From the NCBI RefSeq assembly GCF_001517545.1, contig NZ_FBYA01000003.1, forward strand, positions 379,510 through 443,509: a DNA stretch of 64,000 nt, written 5' to 3'. The DNA comes from Limnohabitans sp. Rim47. Its GTDB lineage: Bacteria > Pseudomonadota > Gammaproteobacteria > Burkholderiales > Burkholderiaceae_C. The position numbers were made by a program, and so were the translations under genes. Shown here one piece after another: positions 25,401 to 33,103 of the stretch (positions are counted from its first letter, which is position 1; each line of letters starts with the position of its first letter). The notes beneath the pieces are model-generated. The model was not told where the DNA came from and made no database searches. It saw only the letters and a list, made by a program, of their open reading frames with translations.

Positions 25401-26054
25401 GACCCCGATTTCCGTGTGGGGCCCATCGTCTGGAAAATGGTGCTTAGCCTGATTGGCAAAACCGTCATCGCGCCCTTTAGTTTGATTTCGGGTGCTTTTG
25501 CGAGCGAAGACAGGTTGCAGCAAATGAACTTTGCACCCGGCCGTGCCGAGTTGGACGATGTGACCCAGCAGAAACTGAAGACAGTGGCGCAGTTGTTGCT
25601 TGACAAACCTGCGCTGCGCCTGACCATCGTGGGTGAGGCCCATCTGGACAAAGAGCGCGAGGCTTTGCGTAAGTTGCTGCTGCACGAATCGGTGCTGGCA
25701 GAAAAACAGCGACGCATGACCCGGGATGGTCAGGACGTCACGGCGGTGACCGACGTGAGCCCAGAGGAATATCCGGCCTTGCTCAAATGGGTTTACAGGC
25801 GCTCGCCGATTCCGAAGCCGCGCAATCTGCTGGGCCTGGTCAAGGATTTGCCGTCAGCCGACATGGAAGCCTTGTTGTTGGCGGCCATATCGGTAGACGA
25901 CGCGAACATGCGCGAGCTGGCACAAGCCCGCGCCAGCCATGTTCGGTCGGTTTTGCTCGCGTTGAAGGTGCCCGCAGAGCAGTTGTTTCTGGGCGCTCCG
26001 GTGCTTGCATCCACGTTGGCCCCTCGGGTGACATTGGTGGTTTCAAGCGATTGA
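22497..26054 (+). CDS. Giant DUF748/AsmA-like envelope protein
   Basis: A 1185-residue protein with one N-terminal membrane helix (RVLFVVLGVWVLWAISWATV) and then a very long beta-rich periplasmic region typical of DUF748 proteins, relatives of AsmA/TamB. Recurrent patterns include VDEAEVNVSLQSL, LNLDDRFVPGGAKLDAREFNLSV, KGRVMFSDQFIRPNYSADI and the family-typical VRDLDLPQLSPYSSKYAGYGIERGKLS. The end (GRAELDDVTQQKLKTVAQLL ... LTIVGEAHLDKEREALRKLL) has a partial OmpA-like flavour. Such proteins are thought to move phospholipids or lipids across the periplasm or affect outer-membrane composition. The start at 22497 follows a modest AAGAG. It appears monocistronic. Confidence 0.85.
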   Translation: MNVGLLQRWQRRVLFVVLGVWVLWAISWATVPALVQWQIEKQGTQMLGRVVTVDQVVFRPWSMRLIVRGLRVASAGAPDPLHQAQLSVDEAEVNVSLQSLFLWAPVADAVLLRNPQLQLAYLGQGRFDIDDVLAVFAASKTQGAGVPRFSLFNIQIAGGGVQFRDEPKSVTHTLSDVHLAIPFLSNIGGRREVSIHPRLAFLFNGSAFDTDAETTPFVPDRHTQARFQVKGFDVKPYLPYWPAAWPVRLADGQLELDIRLDFRQQTAPELSVSGHLALQNLQLHETLKSTDLPLLQLGRMDLKIDEWRPLESVFKLDTLSLDKPVLSLRRDPDGEFNWVRLQRFFVPQTPISQASASKGADFALKHLQISSGQLNWQDAAVAMPASLALTELAIEGQDFSWPSRQVASFRGQALLQGANVFWEGTTDLSSAQTRMTWRDVPLMSVAPYWSTLFRPGLSGQSSAELSLDWRAAAGPLPASLLLKAPQIRMTDVLLGTPEQPEAGWAELALEQVEVDVFAQQARVGRVAWSRPLLNARRTPQGRWMVEDWRVETPLGPSQEAIAKPWQLALGPLQVSGGVLNLDDRFVPGGAKLDAREFNLSVGAWQPLATSPQMTTVKVDFTTGTQRRQSGKLGFDGAFRLPSVAAGQAKATPLQLKGRLELGRFPLHRLQAYWADRVHFDLRRAELSYSGGLNLALPDAGLGLDVQGNLTLDQLHALDRSDGETLLDTQALSLRGVELKVDGGAMKRLKIAETVLSDFFARVAIDDQGHLNWQNLVKAEPSTAAQTPDVPALIELGPIGVLKGRVMFSDQFIRPNYSADITELAGSLGAVSSQVKGSDVALADLSLRGRVAGSGSLDVTGRINPLTPHVALDVRGLVRDLDLPQLSPYSSKYAGYGIERGKLSAEVHYQIDAAGQLEAKHQIVLNQLRFGERSGGADAPNLPVKLAVALLADRNGVIDINLPVSGSINDPDFRVGPIVWKMVLSLIGKTVIAPFSLISGAFASEDRLQQMNFAPGRAELDDVTQQKLKTVAQLLLDKPALRLTIVGEAHLDKEREALRKLLLHESVLAEKQRRMTRDGQDVTAVTDVSPEEYPALLKWVYRRSPIPKPRNLLGLVKDLPSADMEALLLAAISVDDANMRELAQARASHVRSVLLALKVPAEQLFLGAPVLASTLAPRVTLVVSSD

Positions 26055-26119
26055 GTTGACCGCTCTCGCACAAGGTGAATTCAGGCCTTGAAGTGTGCGC
26101 AGTCCATCACCTTCAGGTG

Positions 26120-26932
26120 TCAGGCTTGTACAAATGGGCGGCTTTTGGCCAGGCATTCGGCGGCCCAATCCTGGACTGATGTGTTCGCCTCGCGGCGAAA
26201 ATTCACCACCTCTACGCTCACCGGAAGGTCTGCGGGCAGGGCATCAAAAAGGCCTTGCATATCGATGTTGCCGTCGCCGGGCAGCAAACGCTCGCAGCGG
26301 GCGGTGTGGATCATTTGCTCGGTGCTGAAGTTCAGCCCAGCCTGGGCGTCGCAAATTTGTGCGTAGTGCAGCAGCTCTCGCGGGATGGCGCGGATGTCAT
26401 TGAGCGTGGTGGTGGACCGGCCAAAGTGCAGCGCGTCGACCAAAATGCCGGCGTTGGCAGGCATGCCCGCACCTTGCACGATGCGCAGCGCCGACTTGGC
26501 GTCTTTCACCGCAGTCCAGGGCATGAACTCCAGATCGGCGCTCATGCCAAAGGGTTTCATCACTTCGCACAGGCGGGCGTAGTGGTCGGTTAGCCGGGCC
26601 TCATCGGGGTCATCGCCCGCCACCAATATGGCCTTGGCTTGGAGGGCGGCACCGGCGTCGTAAAGCGCGTCCCAGGTGTGGGGGTCAAATGTTTCGCCGA
26701 TGCGGATGATCTCCAGATCAAACACGCCCACGCCGGTGTCGCGTTGCGCCGCCAGGGTTTCGCGCAAAGCCTCAGGCTGGCCGAGCAACTGTTGCTGTGG
26801 GGCGCCCGCTGCGTTGGGCCACAGGCGCAGGCCCACAAAGTGGTAGCCGGTTTGCGCGGCGACCCCGATCGCTTGTGCAGGCGTGCAGCGGTGCGAACTT
26901 AGGTAGGCCAGTGAGTAAATGCGTTGGCTCAT
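26120..26932 (-). CDS. Sugar phosphate isomerase/epimerase-like TIM-barrel protein
   Basis: A 270-residue AP-endonuclease-2-fold TIM barrel. Visible family elements are AYLSSHRCTPAQAIGVAAQTGYHFVGLR at the start, VFDLEIIRIGE, SADLEFMPWTAVKD (acidic metal site), ILVDALHFGRS and the C-terminal SVEVVNFRRE. The fold is shared by xylose isomerases, hydroxypyruvate isomerases and 3-dehydroshikimate dehydratases. It starts 60 bases downstream of the flavoprotein-NIPSNAP gene and probably shares its transcript and IclR control. In this context a role in hydroaromatic ring breakdown is likely, but the reaction is unknown. Confidence 0.75.
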   Translation of the reverse strand: MSQRIYSLAYLSSHRCTPAQAIGVAAQTGYHFVGLRLWPNAAGAPQQQLLGQPEALRETLAAQRDTGVGVFDLEIIRIGETFDPHTWDALYDAGAALQAKAILVAGDDPDEARLTDHYARLCEVMKPFGMSADLEFMPWTAVKDAKSALRIVQGAGMPANAGILVDALHFGRSTTTLNDIRAIPRELLHYAQICDAQAGLNFSTEQMIHTARCERLLPGDGNIDMQGLFDALPADLPVSVEVVNFRREANTSVQDWAAECLAKSRPFVQA

Positions 26933-26992
26933 GAGGTTGCTTTGTGGGGGCCTTTGAATCAGCGGGGCGCTCAGGGATCTACAGAGCCATGG

Positions 26993-29422
26993 TCATTTCA
27001 AGGGTGACACGGCTGTGGGCATGGCGATGGTGGAGACCATGTGCGTGGTCAGGTGGGCCGGACCGCCTTTGGGTGGCCAGATGCCTTGGGCCACCGCCTC
27101 CGCGCGAATCTGGCTGCGGGCGTTCAGGCTGTCGTAGGCCCAAATGTTGGTAAAGCGCAGTGGGCCGTCGAGCGCCACCATGGCCACCACGCAGGCCGAG
27201 AGCTTGTCGCGTGCAGGCACGTATTGCTCCCACAGGTCGATGGTGGGCTGAACACCACCCGTCTTGATGCCGTAGGTGCGGATTTCGTAGACCGGGCCGG
27301 TGATGCCCGACTCGGCGCTGGGGCGCACGGGTTTCATCCAGGGGAAGCCTTTGTAGCTGTGTTGTTCCAGTGTTTGGAAAATGTCACCGCAGCCAAAGGG
27401 GTTGCTGTGTTTTTGGGTGCGTTCGCGTTCGGTCTGCAAAGCGTCGAGCGTGGCAAAGCCGCGCAGCACGATCATCTGGTTGAGCTGGCCGATGTCGGTG
27501 AACCAGCAGCCCAGCAGTTCGCCTTGGGCCTCAGTGCTGGTGGCATAGGCCTGCACATTCGTGGCAGCCTGGCCTGCGGTGCCAAAGGGCAGGGTCATGG
27601 TGGCGAGTTCGTAGTACATGGTGTGGTCTTTCGGGGTGTTGGTGGTTGTATTTGAAATCGGGAATTCACAAGTGGCCGCCGGGTCGCGCCCGGCGGCGTG
27701 GTGCGCGGCGATGAAGCCAAAGGTCATGGCGGGGCCCAGTGTGATGCCGCCCGCCGGGTAGTGGCCGCCCATCATGCTGTTCAGGTCGTTGCCACCGGCG
27801 TACAGACCGGGGATGGCCTGGCCATGGGCATCGATGACTTGTGCGTGGTCGTTCACGCGCAAACCGGCGAAGGTGCCCAGGCTGCCCATGACGACTTTGA
27901 CCGCATAGAACGGGCCGCTTTCGATGGGGCCCATGCAGGGGTTGCGCAGGCCGCGCCGGGTGGCGTTGATCGCGTCGCCCTGGATGCGGTTGTAGGGTGT
28001 TTCGCCTTTGCCAAAGTCGCGGTCTTTGCCGTCTTGCGCCAGCGCGTTGTAGCGCTGCACAGTGGCTTGAAAGGCTTGGGCGTTGATGCCGCAGTTCTTG
28101 GCCAATTCGGCCAGGCTATGGCCGCGTTTCAGATAACCGTTTTTCAGCCAGGGGCTCAGCATCATGGGAGCGGGCTTGACCGCACCCAGTCCGTAATAGC
28201 GGATGAAAGCGTGGTCGCAGACCAACCAGGCTTCAGGCGCTTGGCCAGCAGGCGTGGCGGCCAGCAGGCCTTGCATGAAGTCGTGGTACGAGTTGGCTTC
28301 GTTGGTGAAGCGCTGGCCTTGCAAAGTGACCGCGATCAGGCCGGGTTTGGCGCGCTCGATCAGGTGCGGGAAGTGGGCCACGCTGCCTTGGTTGCTCTTG
28401 CTGCCCGGGTTCGCGCGGGGCACCAGCGAAACAGGGGCCAGCGCGGCGGCTTGCACCAGATCGTTCGCCACCACGCCGCCAGCGCTTTCGCCCATTCGCA
28501 GGCCATCGCCGGTGTTGCTCCAGCTGCCCGCCGACCAGTGCTCGTGGCCCGTGGGGGCGTGCGGCAGCAGTTGTTGTTTGCGCAAGGGATCGTGTGGAAA
28601 TCCCCCCGTGGCCAGCACCACACCGCATCGGGCGTGGATGCTTTGTTCTCCATGCGGTGTTTGAACCACAGCCCCGTTCACGCGGCCTTCGCTTTGCAGC
28701 AGGCGCACAGCCGGGCTGTTCACGCGGATGTCAATGCCCAGATCAAAGGCGGACTTGGCCAGGCCTCCGACCAAGGCATTGCCGTTGACCAAGCGCGTGC
28801 CACGGTGGTGCACCAGCAGATCACGCCAGTGGCGCAGTACCAGCTTGGTGACATACCAGAAGGAGGCGGGTTTGTGCAGGGCGTTCAAGAAATGGCGCAG
28901 CTCCGCACCCGAAGCGATGCCCATGCCCCAGAGCGTCGTCTCCTTCAGTGGGGGGTTGAGGTCGTGCAGCCGCGCACCCAGTTGGCGAGCGTCAAAAGGT
29001 GCTGCGCAAATCGAGCGGCCACCCAGGGCCGCGTCAGGCGTGTGGCCGTGAAAGTCGGGAATGGCGTTGCCATCGATGAACTGCAGCGCGGTGTGGCGGC
29101 GGAAGAACTCGACCATGCGCGGGCCGTTGTTCAAGAAGGCCAGGGCGCGTGACTCGTCAAACTTCTCGCCCAGCTCGCGGCGCAGGTAAGACAGGGGTTT
29201 TTCAATGCGCTCCAGCAGGCCAGCTTCAACGGCCAAGGGATTGCGCGGCACCCACATCCAGCCGCCCGACCAGGCCGTGGTGCCGCCGAATTGCGTGTCT
29301 TTTTCGACCACGATGACTTTCAGGCCCAAGTGCGCGGCAGTCACGGCGGTCGACAATGCGCCCGCGCCCGAGCCCACCACCAGCAGGTCGCAGGTGTCAT
29401 CGGGTGGGGTGGTCGAAGGCAT
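26993..29422 (-). CDS. FAD-dependent dehydrogenase fused to a double NIPSNAP domain
   Basis: 809 residues. Residues about 10-575 form an FAD-binding-2 flavoprotein like 3-ketosteroid delta-1-dehydrogenases and fumarate reductase subunits: DLLVVGSGAGALSTAV, GGTTAWSGGWMWVP, VVLATGGFPHD, GNDLNSMMGGHYPAGGITLGPAMTFG. After a Thr/Asn-rich linker a new module starts at Met602 (27619) with MYYELATMTLP and holds two NIPSNAP-type ferredoxin-like halves (YELATM..., YEIRTYGIK...). No stop separates them, and AAAGA before Met602 looks like a relic ribosome site. The start at 29422 (MPSTTPPDD) lies 16 bases after the iclR stop. It probably oxidises a ring C-C or C-O bond. Its paralog at 31178 lacks NIPSNAP. 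Confidence 0.8.
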   Translation of the reverse strand: MPSTTPPDDTCDLLVVGSGAGALSTAVTAAHLGLKVIVVEKDTQFGGTTAWSGGWMWVPRNPLAVEAGLLERIEKPLSYLRRELGEKFDESRALAFLNNGPRMVEFFRRHTALQFIDGNAIPDFHGHTPDAALGGRSICAAPFDARQLGARLHDLNPPLKETTLWGMGIASGAELRHFLNALHKPASFWYVTKLVLRHWRDLLVHHRGTRLVNGNALVGGLAKSAFDLGIDIRVNSPAVRLLQSEGRVNGAVVQTPHGEQSIHARCGVVLATGGFPHDPLRKQQLLPHAPTGHEHWSAGSWSNTGDGLRMGESAGGVVANDLVQAAALAPVSLVPRANPGSKSNQGSVAHFPHLIERAKPGLIAVTLQGQRFTNEANSYHDFMQGLLAATPAGQAPEAWLVCDHAFIRYYGLGAVKPAPMMLSPWLKNGYLKRGHSLAELAKNCGINAQAFQATVQRYNALAQDGKDRDFGKGETPYNRIQGDAINATRRGLRNPCMGPIESGPFYAVKVVMGSLGTFAGLRVNDHAQVIDAHGQAIPGLYAGGNDLNSMMGGHYPAGGITLGPAMTFGFIAAHHAAGRDPAATCEFPISNTTTNTPKDHTMYYELATMTLPFGTAGQAATNVQAYATSTEAQGELLGCWFTDIGQLNQMIVLRGFATLDALQTERERTQKHSNPFGCGDIFQTLEQHSYKGFPWMKPVRPSAESGITGPVYEIRTYGIKTGGVQPTIDLWEQYVPARDKLSACVVAMVALDGPLRFTNIWAYDSLNARSQIRAEAVAQGIWPPKGGPAHLTTHMVSTIAMPTAVSPLK

Positions 29423-29438
29423 GGGCAATTCGCTGAGG

Positions 29439-30272
29439 TCAGACCGCGTAAATCGGCTTGCGTCCATCGGCGGATGCGGCGCTTCCGGTTTCGGCGGTGA
29501 GGCTGAAGAAGGGCGACGCGCCACTGGATGCGGCCAGTTGCTGCGCAATGCCCATCAGCTCGGCTGCAAGGGTTTGCATTTTTTCGGGTGTGAAACGCAC
29601 AGTGGGGCCTGCGATGGTCACCACACCGAAAGCGGGTTGACCGGCAAAACGCACCGGGGCCGACATGGCCGACAGGCCGATGCTGTAGGTGTCGGTGGTC
29701 ATGCTGTAACCACGTTCGCGGGTTTGGGCCACGGCCTGCATCACCGCTTGCAAGCTGGTCGGGGCGGCAGGGCCGAATTGTTCGGGCAGCCCCAAGCCTT
29801 GTTTGGCGACCAAGGCCAAAGCCGCGTCATCGCTCAACGTGGACAGCAAAGCCCAGCCCGAGGACGAGCAAGACAGCCGCGCATCGCTGCCCATGTCGGG
29901 GTCATAGCGCAGACCCTGCCGGGCACCTTGTGCACGCGCCACCCAGGTCAGGCGCTCGCCGTCGACCACCGACAGGCGCGCCAGCTCGCCCGAGACTTCG
30001 GCCAGGCGGTTGAGCAGTGGCTGAGCAATGTCCACGATGCCGCTGTTGCTCAGGTAAGACAGGCCCATTGACACCAGTTTGGTGGTCAGCAGGTAGTCGC
30101 CGTGGCCGCGTGTCTGGCGCACATAACCCAGGCGCACCAGGTCGGTCAACAGGCGGTGCGTGCCGCTGCGGGGGATGTCGAGTTGATCGGCAATGGCGGC
30201 CAGCTCCAGGCCGTCGCCGTGCTGCGACAGCAATTCCAGAATGCCCAGGGTTCGTTCGAGGACGCCGCTCAT
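29439..30272 (-). CDS. IclR-family transcriptional regulator
   Basis: A 277-residue IclR protein. The N-terminal winged helix (LERTLGILELLSQHGDGLELAAIADQLDIPRSGTHRLLTDLVRLGYV) is followed by the effector-binding domain (about 85-250, with LARLSVVDGERLTWVARAQG and SMTTDTYSIGLSAMSAPVR). It is transcribed away from the shikimate dehydrogenase-like gene and, on its own strand, into the flavoprotein and TIM-barrel genes. Two operator-like sites at 30317-30347 lie between the divergent starts. It probably controls both transcripts in response to a hydroaromatic or aromatic intermediate. The effector is unknown. Confidence 0.9.
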   Translation of the reverse strand: MSGVLERTLGILELLSQHGDGLELAAIADQLDIPRSGTHRLLTDLVRLGYVRQTRGHGDYLLTTKLVSMGLSYLSNSGIVDIAQPLLNRLAEVSGELARLSVVDGERLTWVARAQGARQGLRYDPDMGSDARLSCSSSGWALLSTLSDDAALALVAKQGLGLPEQFGPAAPTSLQAVMQAVAQTRERGYSMTTDTYSIGLSAMSAPVRFAGQPAFGVVTIAGPTVRFTPEKMQTLAAELMGIAQQLAASSGASPFFSLTAETGSAASADGRKPIYAV

Positions 30273-30316
30273 GTGTGTTGGGGTGAAGTGTTTGGGCCCT
30301 CAGTATATTGATTTTT

Positions 30317-30347
30317 GGAAATAAATTCAAAAATGGAATAAAATTCC
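30317..30347. promoter_or_regulatory. Tandem IclR-type operator sites
   Basis: GGAATAAAATTCC (30335-30347) is a perfect palindrome, and GGAAATAAATTCA (30317-30329) is a near copy 18 bases away. IclR-family operators often have GGAA...TTCC symmetry. They sit 45-56 bases from the iclR start and 23 bases before the ATG at 30370, where a bound repressor could block both promoters. Confidence 0.55.
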
Positions 30348-30369
30348 GTTTTTATGTATCATCCCGGCC

Positions 30370-31176
30370 ATGAACTTAAGCCATTCTTTGAATCTTGACG
30401 GCGCATTGCGCATCCATTTCATCGTGGGCGACCCGATCGCCCAAGTCAAATCGCCCGCAGGTGTGAGCCAAGCCTTTCAGGCTGCAGGGCTGAATGCCTT
30501 GTGCATTCCGGCCCATGTGGCCTCGGCCGATTTGGCGGCTTGGACGGCGGGGGTGTCTTTGTGCCAAAACGTGGACGGCATCATCGTCACGGTGCCGCAC
30601 AAATTTGCTTTTTTTGACATGTGCGCCACCACCTCGGACAGAGGGGCCTTTTTGAAATCCATCAACACCTTGCGCCGCAACGCCGATGGCAGCTGGCATG
30701 GCGACATGTTTGACGGCATGGGCTATGTCAAGGCGCTGGCGCTCAATGGCTGCACCTTGCAAGGGCAAAAGGCTTTGCTGGTGGGCGCTGGCGGGGCAGG
30801 TTCGGCGATTGCGTATTCGCTGGCCACAGGCGGCGTGCGCGAGTTGGCCATTCACGATGAAGATACGGCCCGGCGCGACGTGCTGGTGCAACGCCTGGCT
30901 TCTCTGGGTGCATGCCGTGTGGTGGCGGGCAGCCGTGACCCCTCCGGTTTTGACATCGCCATCAATGCCACACCGGTGGGCATGAAAGCAGGTGATCCGC
31001 ACCCCATCAATTCAAGCCAATTCACGCCCAGCATGTTTGTCGGCTGTGTGATCACCGCGCCCGCCGTGCCGCCCATGATCGCAGCGGCTCGGGCTGTGGG
31101 TTGCAACACCCTCACGGGCGCTGACATGTTCGCGCAGGTGAAAGATCTGATGGTCGAATTCTTGATGGGGTCTTGA
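30370..31176 (+). CDS. Shikimate/quinate dehydrogenase-family protein (catabolic type)
   Basis: A 268-residue shikimate dehydrogenase homologue. The substrate half has VKSP (S28), VTVPHK (K78, catalytic) and GDMFDGMGY (D115, catalytic). The nucleotide half has GAGGAGSAIA. The C-terminus has the usual Gln (GADMFAQVKDLM). Divergence from biosynthetic AroE (for example QVKSPAGVSQAF instead of SKSPxIHN) and the island context suggest oxidation of shikimate, quinate or a related hydroaromatic alcohol rather than biosynthesis. It is divergent from the iclR gene and followed one base later by the flavoprotein gene at 31178, so they are surely cotranscribed. Confidence 0.85.
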   Translation: MNLSHSLNLDGALRIHFIVGDPIAQVKSPAGVSQAFQAAGLNALCIPAHVASADLAAWTAGVSLCQNVDGIIVTVPHKFAFFDMCATTSDRGAFLKSINTLRRNADGSWHGDMFDGMGYVKALALNGCTLQGQKALLVGAGGAGSAIAYSLATGGVRELAIHDEDTARRDVLVQRLASLGACRVVAGSRDPSGFDIAINATPVGMKAGDPHPINSSQFTPSMFVGCVITAPAVPPMIAAARAVGCNTLTGADMFAQVKDLMVEFLMGS

Positions 31177-31177
31177 A

Positions 31178-32929
31178 ATGCAAGTCCTGAAGAACGGGCT
31201 CAACTGTCTGGCTGGTGGTTTGCAGGAGGGTGCCGAATTTGACCTTGTGGTCATCGGTGCGGGCGGTGCGGGCCTGTCGGCCGCAGTGTTTGCTGCCATC
31301 GACGGTGCCAAGGTGCTGGTCGTCGAGCGCACCGAGTTGGTGGGCGGCACCACCGCTTGGTCGGCGGGCACCACTTGGGTGCCGGGCACGCACCACAGCG
31401 CCACAGTCAATCCGGCAGACACATTGGCCGAGGCAGAAAAATACCTGAACCACGCCGTGGGCGAACAAGCTCCGGCTGCTTTGCGTGAAGCCTTTTTGAA
31501 GCACGGTGCCCAAGCCGTGGCCAAAATCGAAGCGCAGTCATCGGTGCACTACCGGCCTTATGCCAAACACCCTGACTACATCAGCGATTTACCGGGTGCC
31601 ACTTTGAGTGGCCGTGCCTTGGAACCGGTGCCTTTTGATGGCCGTTTGCTCGGTGAGTTGTTCCCTTTGCTGCGTCCGCCCATCCCCGAATTCACCGTGC
31701 TCGGCGGCATGATGGTGGACCGCACTGACATCAACCATTTGTTGGCGATGACCCAGTCCTGGGCTTCGCTCAAGCACTCGGTGCGGATTGTCTTGCGCCA
31801 CCTGAGTGACCGTTTGAGCCACGCACGCGGCACGCGCCTGGTCATGGGCAACGCGCTGGTGGGCCGCTTGCTGCATTCCTTGTCGCAGCATGCCCACGCC
31901 ACGCTGGCGCTGAACACTTCGGTGGATGCGCTGGAGCGCGATGCCAGTGGCCGCGTGGTGGCTGTGCGCTTGAGCAGCGCCACAGGCCAGGCCCGTGTGT
32001 GGGCCAAAAAAGGGGTGGTGCTGGCCAGTGGCGGGTTCAACCGCGACCCGGTTTTGCGCTCACAAAAATTGCCCGGCATTCCCGCCGAGTGGTGCCCGGC
32101 AGCGCCCGGCCACACGGGCGAGGCGCTGGCCTTGGCGCGCAGTCTGGGCGCGGTAGAAGGGCAGGGCGCACAGAGTCCCGCGTTTTGGGCCCCCGTGTCT
32201 TTGCGCCGACGTGCCGATGGCAGCACCGCCGTCTTCCCTCACTTTGTGATGGACCGCGCCAAGCCCGGCATGATCACCGTCAACCAGGCCGGCGAGCGCT
32301 TTGTCAATGAAAGTACTTCGTACCACCTGTTTGCGCTGGGCATGCAGGCGGCCTCGCAAGCGGTGCCCGCTTACTTGGTGGCTGACGCCAAAGCCCTGCG
32401 CCAATACGGCATGGGCATGGTGCGCCCCGGCGGCAAAGGACTGAAGCCGTTTTTGGCCGATGGCTACCTGACCGAAGGCGCGAGCCTGGCCGAGCTGGCA
32501 AACAAGCTGGGCATCTCGGCAGAGGGCTTAGCCCGATCGGTGGCGGACAACAACGCCTTTGCACAAACGGGTGTGGACACGCAGTTCGGGCGCGGCGTGA
32601 CCGCTTACCAGCAGAACATTGGCGACGCCACGGCCGGTGGTCGCAACCCCAATCTGGGCGAGCTGAGCCAAGGGCCTTACTATGCCGTCAAGCTCTACCC
32701 CGGCGACATTGGCGCGGCGCAGGGCTTGCAGACCAATGCCCACGCGCAAGTGCTGAACGCACAAGGTCAGGCCATCGCTGGTTTGTACGCTGTGGGCAAC
32801 GACATGAACGCCATCATGGGCGGCGTGTACCCGGCTCCGGGCATCACGATTGGGCCGGGTCTGGTGTTTGCCTACGCAGCGGCGCGGCACGCTTTGGCGT
32901 CCCCAGCGACCCTCGGGTTTAACCCCTAA
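31178..32929 (+). CDS. FAD-dependent dehydrogenase (KSTD/fumarate-reductase-like)
   Basis: A 583-residue FAD-binding-2 flavoprotein. It shows a dinucleotide motif GAGGAGLSAAV near residue 26, GGTTAWSAGTTWVPG, VVLASGGFNRDP and the C-terminal FAD segment YAVGNDMNAIMGGVYPAPGITIGPGLVFAY. It is a clear paralog of the FAD part of the gene at 26993, with shared blocks such as NALVGRLLHSL and VVLASGGF. The family removes hydrogen from ring carbons (3-ketosteroids, cyclohexenones) or reduces enoates. Behind a shikimate dehydrogenase homologue, aromatisation or desaturation of an oxidised hydroaromatic ring is plausible. Substrate not determinable. Confidence 0.8.
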   Translation: MQVLKNGLNCLAGGLQEGAEFDLVVIGAGGAGLSAAVFAAIDGAKVLVVERTELVGGTTAWSAGTTWVPGTHHSATVNPADTLAEAEKYLNHAVGEQAPAALREAFLKHGAQAVAKIEAQSSVHYRPYAKHPDYISDLPGATLSGRALEPVPFDGRLLGELFPLLRPPIPEFTVLGGMMVDRTDINHLLAMTQSWASLKHSVRIVLRHLSDRLSHARGTRLVMGNALVGRLLHSLSQHAHATLALNTSVDALERDASGRVVAVRLSSATGQARVWAKKGVVLASGGFNRDPVLRSQKLPGIPAEWCPAAPGHTGEALALARSLGAVEGQGAQSPAFWAPVSLRRRADGSTAVFPHFVMDRAKPGMITVNQAGERFVNESTSYHLFALGMQAASQAVPAYLVADAKALRQYGMGMVRPGGKGLKPFLADGYLTEGASLAELANKLGISAEGLARSVADNNAFAQTGVDTQFGRGVTAYQQNIGDATAGGRNPNLGELSQGPYYAVKLYPGDIGAAQGLQTNAHAQVLNAQGQAIAGLYAVGNDMNAIMGGVYPAPGITIGPGLVFAYAAARHALASPATLGFNP

Positions 32930-32933
32930 TACG

Positions 32934-33015
32934 TACGATCATTGATCGTATTTGAGCGATTATCGAACGCTTTGAGTCTTTAAATTGACAGGATTATTGA
33001 AATTCCCCCTACATT
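32934..33015 (+). promoter_or_regulatory. Operator palindrome and promoter before the ABC transporter operon
   Basis: TACGATC-ATT-GATCGTA (32934-32950) is a perfect 7+3+7 dyad, and a weaker GCGAT/ATCG repeat follows at 32956-32970. TTGACA at 32985-32990 is a good -35; TACATT at 33010-33015 is a possible -10, though the spacing of 19 is long. The dyad upstream of -35 suggests an activator or repressor of the uptake operon, different from the GGAA...TTCC sites at 30317. Confidence 0.45.
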
Positions 33016-33103
33016 CATTGCACCTTGGCACGTCCGCTAGGAAAAGTTTTTTAACCCCCATGGCCATGCCTATTGGCCTGATTCCACCCACGAGGAGACC
33101 TTT

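Noticed and set aside
27698..29152. Long plus-strand ORF (484 codons) opposite the flavoprotein-NIPSNAP gene
   Set aside because: It mirrors the codon pattern of the minus-strand gene, has no family motif, and the minus-strand product is a clear flavoprotein. It is an antisense shadow typical of GC-rich DNA.
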